8,129 bases of DNA from Microbacteriaceae bacterium (GTDB lineage Bacteria; Actinomycetota; Actinomycetes; Actinomycetales; Microbacteriaceae): positions 1-8,129 of the forward strand of contig WOYR01000028.1 in the NCBI GenBank assembly GCA_011620705.1, in the 5' to 3' direction. The stretch's first letter is position 1. Every line of letters begins with the position of its first letter. The notes under the pieces are model-generated. The model was not told the DNA's origin and ran no database searches. It saw only the letters and a program-made list of their open reading frames with translations. Positions 5,004-8,129 of this stretch are shown piece after piece. The position numbers were made by a program, and so were the translations under genes.

Positions 5004-7181
5004 ATGGAGAGCGACAGCCCCCTCGGCGATGCCACGATCGCGGCCGATCTGCTCGACGACGACGAGGCCGAACCCGTCCTGGTGGATGACGGCACCCTTC
5101 GGCCCGACCGCTTCCTCGACCGCGAACTGAGCTGGCTGGCTTTCAACCAGCGGGTGCTCGAGCTCGCGGAGGACTCGAACCAGCCCCTCCTCGAGCGCGC
5201 CAACTTCCTCGCCATCTTCGCCAGCAACCTCGACGAGTTCTTCATGGTCCGCGTCGCCGGCCTCAAGCGCCGCATCGCGACCGGGCTCGCCGTGCCGACG
5301 AACGTGGGCCGCGCCCCGCTCGACGTGCTCGCCGATATCAGCCAGAAGGCGCACGAGCTGCAGGAGCGGCACGCACTGGCATTCCGCGACACGATCAAGC
5401 CGGCTCTCGACGAGGCCGGCATCCACATCGAGAGCTGGAGCGACCTCGACGAGAAGGACCGCCAGCGCAGCGACGAGATCTTCTCCAGCCAGATCTTCCC
5501 GGTGCTGATGCCGCTCGCGGTCGACCCGGCGCATCCCTTCCCCTACATCTCGGGCCTGTCCCTGAACCTGTCGATCCGGGTGCGCAACCCGAAGACCGGC
5601 AAGGAGGAGTTCGCGCGCCTCAAGGTGCCGCAGAACCTTCCGCGCTTCGTGCAGCTGCCCGACGACGAGCGCGGACTGCTGCGCTACATCCCGCTCGAGG
5701 ACCTGGTCGCCAACCACCTCGGGGAGCTCTTCCCCGGCATGGAGATCGTCGCCCACCACGAGTTCCGCGTCACGCGCAACGAGGATGTCGAGGTCGAGGA
5801 GGACGAGGCGGAGAACCTCCTGCAAGCGCTCGAGAAGGAGCTGCTGCGCCGCCGCTTCGGGCCGCCGATCCGGCTGGAGATCAGCGACGACATGGACGAC
5901 GTCACCCTCAGTCTGCTGATGAGCGAGCTCGACATCACCGAGCAGGAGGTCTACCGGCTGCCGGCCCCGCTGGATCTCGGCGGCCTCTTCGAGGTCACCA
6001 AGCTGGACCGGCCGAAGCTGAAGTACCCGCGCCAGGTGCCGACGACGAGCGTCAACCTGCTGCCGGTCGAGCCGACCGACCGACCGGACATCTTCGCCTC
6101 GATCGACCGTGGCGACATCCTGCTGCACCATCCGTACGAGTCCTTCGCGACCAGCGTGCAGGCCTTCCTCGAGCAGGCGGCCGCCGACCCGAACGTGCTG
6201 GCCATCAAGCAGACGCTCTACCGCACCAGCGGCGACAGCCCGATCGTCGAAGCGCTGATCGCCGCGGCCGAAGCCGGCAAGGCGGTGCTCGCCCTGGTCG
6301 AGATCAAGGCCCGCTTCGACGAGCAGGCCAACATCGGCTGGGCGCGCAAGCTCGAGCGCGCCGGGGTCCATGTCGTGTACGGGCTGGTCGGGCTGAAGAC
6401 CCACAGCAAGCTCGCGCTGGTCGTGCGGCAGGACCGCAACGGCACGCTCAAGCACTACAGCCACATCGGCACCGGCAACTACAACCCCAAGACCAGCCGG
6501 ATCTACGAGGATCTCGGACTGCTCACCAACGACGACACCGTCGGGAAGGACCTGACGCGGCTCTTCAACGAGCTGTCGGGCTATGCGATCGAGAAGAAGT
6601 TCAAGCGGCTGCTGGTGGCTCCGCTCCACCTGCGCACCGGGCTGCTCAGGCGCATCGAGGTCGAGACCGAGAACGCGGAGGCCGGCAGGCCGAGCAGCAT
6701 CCGGATCAAGGTCAACTCGATGGTCGACGAGGCGATCATCGACGCGCTCTACCGCGCCAGCAACGCGGGAGTGCCGGTGGATGTCGTGGTGCGGGGCATC
6801 TGCTCGCTGCGGCCCGGCGTCGAAGGCCTCAGCGAGAACATCCGGGTGCGCAGCATCCTGGGCCGCTACCTGGAGCACTCGCGCATCTTCTGGTTCGGCA
6901 ACGACGGCGACCCGCAGGTGTACATCGGCAGCGCCGACATGATGCACCGCAACCTGGACCGCCGCGTCGAGGCGCTGGTGCGCATCGTGCGGCAGGAGCA
7001 CCTCGACGAGCTGCGCCACATCCTGGACGAGGCGATGAGCGACGGCACCCAGTCGTGGTGGCTCGGCGAGAACGGCGTCTGGGTGCGCCACGATCTCGAC
7101 CAGGACGGAGCGCCGCTCACCGACATGCAGAGCGCCTTCACGCGTGAGATCGCCGGCCGCAGGCGCGGGGTGCTGTGGTGA
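5004..7181 (+). CDS. ppk1: Polyphosphate kinase 1 (RNA degradosome polyphosphate kinase)
   Basis: A 725-residue enzyme that reversibly transfers the gamma-phosphate of ATP to inorganic polyphosphate; it works in the cytoplasm, in the family often as a membrane-associated oligomer. An acidic N-terminal extension (1-35) precedes the N domain (RELSWLAFNQRVLELA at 40-55, NLDEFFMVRVAGL at 75-87), the head domain and two phospholipase D-like catalytic domains. The catalytic residues are present: R407 (TLYRTS) and R437 (EIKARFDE) for Mg/phosphate binding, H467 in LKTHSKLAL as the phosphorylated histidine, and H648 in MMHRNLDRRVE. The first three show the same offset (+32) from E. coli R375, R405 and H435, so the fold is intact. 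The start ATG at 5004 lacks a Shine-Dalgarno; a CATGAT hexamer lies six bases upstream, so a leaderless transcript is possible. It overlaps mutT1 by GTGA. Length agrees with actinobacterial PPK1. Confidence 0.97.
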   Translation: MESDSPLGDATIAADLLDDDEAEPVLVDDGTLRPDRFLDRELSWLAFNQRVLELAEDSNQPLLERANFLAIFASNLDEFFMVRVAGLKRRIATGLAVPTNVGRAPLDVLADISQKAHELQERHALAFRDTIKPALDEAGIHIESWSDLDEKDRQRSDEIFSSQIFPVLMPLAVDPAHPFPYISGLSLNLSIRVRNPKTGKEEFARLKVPQNLPRFVQLPDDERGLLRYIPLEDLVANHLGELFPGMEIVAHHEFRVTRNEDVEVEEDEAENLLQALEKELLRRRFGPPIRLEISDDMDDVTLSLLMSELDITEQEVYRLPAPLDLGGLFEVTKLDRPKLKYPRQVPTTSVNLLPVEPTDRPDIFASIDRGDILLHHPYESFATSVQAFLEQAAADPNVLAIKQTLYRTSGDSPIVEALIAAAEAGKAVLALVEIKARFDEQANIGWARKLERAGVHVVYGLVGLKTHSKLALVVRQDRNGTLKHYSHIGTGNYNPKTSRIYEDLGLLTNDDTVGKDLTRLFNELSGYAIEKKFKRLLVAPLHLRTGLLRRIEVETENAEAGRPSSIRIKVNSMVDEAIIDALYRASNAGVPVDVVVRGICSLRPGVEGLSENIRVRSILGRYLEHSRIFWFGNDGDPQVYIGSADMMHRNLDRRVEALVRIVRQEHLDELRHILDEAMSDGTQSWWLGENGVWVRHDLDQDGAPLTDMQSAFTREIAGRRRGVLW

Positions 7182-8129
7182 GTCCCTCGACCCAGGTGAG
7201 CACCCCGGTGCTCGCCGCAGGCGCGGTGTGCTGGAGGGAGACGAAGAAGGGCGTGCAGATCCTGCTCGTCTACCGCACGCAGCACCGCGACATCTCCCTG
7301 CCCAAGGGCAAGGTCGATCCGGGCGAGACGCTGCCCGAGACCGCCGTGCGCGAGATCGCAGAGGAGACCGGCCTGGTCGTGGGGCTCGGGACCCCGCTCG
7401 GAGTCGTCGAGTACCAGCTGCCGAACGGCCGCGACAAGGTCGTCTACTACTGGGCGGCCGAGGTCGGCGAGCTCTCCATCGCCAACTCCACCTTCGCAGC
7501 GAACGACGAGATCGAGAGCCTGCACTGGATGACGCTGCCCGAGGCGCGGACCCAGCTCAGTTATCCGCACGACGTCGATGTCGTCGAGCGCTTCGCGGCC
7601 CTGCACGAGCAGGGCCGGGCGCGCACCTTCGCGATCATCGCGCTGCGCCACGGGAAGTCGGTGCCGCCGCAGAGCTGGGACGGCCCCGACTCCACCCGGC
7701 CGCTGCTGCAGCGCGGCGTCGACCAGGCGCTGAGCATCGCTCCGGGGATCGCGGCGTATCGGCCGGTCAAGCTGCTCACCTCGACGGCAGAGCGCTGCAG
7801 GCAGACCATAGCCCCCACCGCGCGGGTGACCGGCCTCGACGTCAAAGAGAAGGTGGCGATCAGCCAGGATGCCTACCAGAGCGGAGGCGGCGCCGTCGCC
7901 AAGGTCGTCGGCAAGCGCCTGCGCAAGGCGGTCACAGCCGTGCTCTGCAGCCACGGCCCCGTACTGCCGCAGATCATCCACGCGGTGATCATGGCGACCG
8001 GAACCCCGGATTCCGCCGAACTGCAGCGCGCCGCCATGCTCTCGACCGCCGAATACGCGGTGCTGCACATTCCGGTGGATCACCCGGAATCGGGCGTGGT
8101 AGCCGTCGAGGTCCACGGCCCCACCGCCT
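7178..8129 (+). CDS. mutT1: MutT1-like Nudix hydrolase fused to a histidine phosphatase domain, 3'-truncated
   Basis: 317 residues are visible before the window end, with no stop. The N-terminal Nudix domain (about 10-140) carries a perfect Nudix box at residues 44-66: G44, E50, R58-E59, E62-E63, G65. It hydrolyses a nucleoside diphosphate linked to another moiety. The C-terminal domain (from about 150) is of the histidine phosphatase superfamily: LRHGKS with H158 as phosphoacceptor, STAERCRQT with the second arginine, and SHG with H259 as the second catalytic histidine. This matches mycobacterial MutT1 (317 aa, beside ppk1), which acts on 8-oxo-GTP/8-oxo-GDP and diadenosine polyphosphates. 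Start is GTG at 7178, in a four-base GTGA overlap with the ppk1 stop, implying translational coupling. A second GTG at codon 7 is the alternative start. By comparison the stop should lie very close after the window. Substrate is inferred from family. Confidence 0.92.
   Translation, partial: MSPSTQVSTPVLAAGAVCWRETKKGVQILLVYRTQHRDISLPKGKVDPGETLPETAVREIAEETGLVVGLGTPLGVVEYQLPNGRDKVVYYWAAEVGELSIANSTFAANDEIESLHWMTLPEARTQLSYPHDVDVVERFAALHEQGRARTFAIIALRHGKSVPPQSWDGPDSTRPLLQRGVDQALSIAPGIAAYRPVKLLTSTAERCRQTIAPTARVTGLDVKEKVAISQDAYQSGGGAVAKVVGKRLRKAVTAVLCSHGPVLPQIIHAVIMATGTPDSAELQRAAMLSTAEYAVLHIPVDHPESGVVAVEVHGPTA

Noticed and set aside
4038..7091. A 1017-codon open frame on the minus strand antisense to ppk1 and glnR
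   Set aside because: It is antiparallel to a clearly functional ppk1 with all catalytic residues. Its product is low-complexity and rich in Glu/Val/Leu/His/Arg, with no recognisable domain. Long antisense frames are expected where third positions are almost always G or C.
6866..8116. A 416-codon minus-strand frame opposite mutT1
   Set aside because: The plus strand holds a perfect Nudix box and histidine phosphatase motifs. The minus frame is a shadow.

Overview
The window is GC-rich (about 70 %), tightly packed with genes, and uses many GTG/TTG starts and strong G/C third positions. Gene content and protein similarity recalled from memory point to a high-GC actinobacterium, most likely a member of the Microbacteriaceae such as Microbacterium. 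No mobile element, CRISPR array, tRNA or rRNA is visible, and no gap between genes exceeds about 100 bases. This is conserved chromosomal core rather than an accessory island.

Layout. (a) 1-810 (+): the 3' part of a class I SAM-dependent methyltransferase gene whose start lies before the window. (b) 845-4170 (-): a compact leftward run of five genes, read from right to left: an 83-aa three-helix membrane protein, a 36-aa single-helix membrane protein, a FABP/nitrobindin-like beta-barrel protein, a YgfZ-type folate-binding protein, and a FUSC-family membrane transporter. This run converges on the methyltransferase, with a hairpin in the 34-base gap. (c) 4171-4271: a divergent promoter region. 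(d) 4272-8129 (+): glnR (atypical OmpR-type nitrogen regulator), ppk1 (polyphosphate kinase) and a Nudix-histidine phosphatase fusion of the MutT1 type, which is cut by the window end.

How the genes work together. The right half places a global nitrogen regulator directly before polyphosphate synthesis and a two-domain nucleotide/polyphosphate-type hydrolase. ppk1 and mutT1 overlap by four bases and are probably translationally coupled. This fits a nitrogen/phosphate housekeeping neighbourhood known from other actinobacteria. In the left run, the FABP-like and YgfZ genes overlap by 11 bases, coupling a possible heme or lipid-binding barrel to an Fe-S-maintenance factor.

The least described elements are the two small membrane proteins between glnR and the FABP-like gene. 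Each has a TANNNT -10 hexamer exactly six bases before its ATG, suggesting leaderless transcripts. The divergent promoter region also holds a repeated near-palindrome, CGGAATCCG, once beside each predicted promoter. I see no convincing novel defence or biosynthetic system here.
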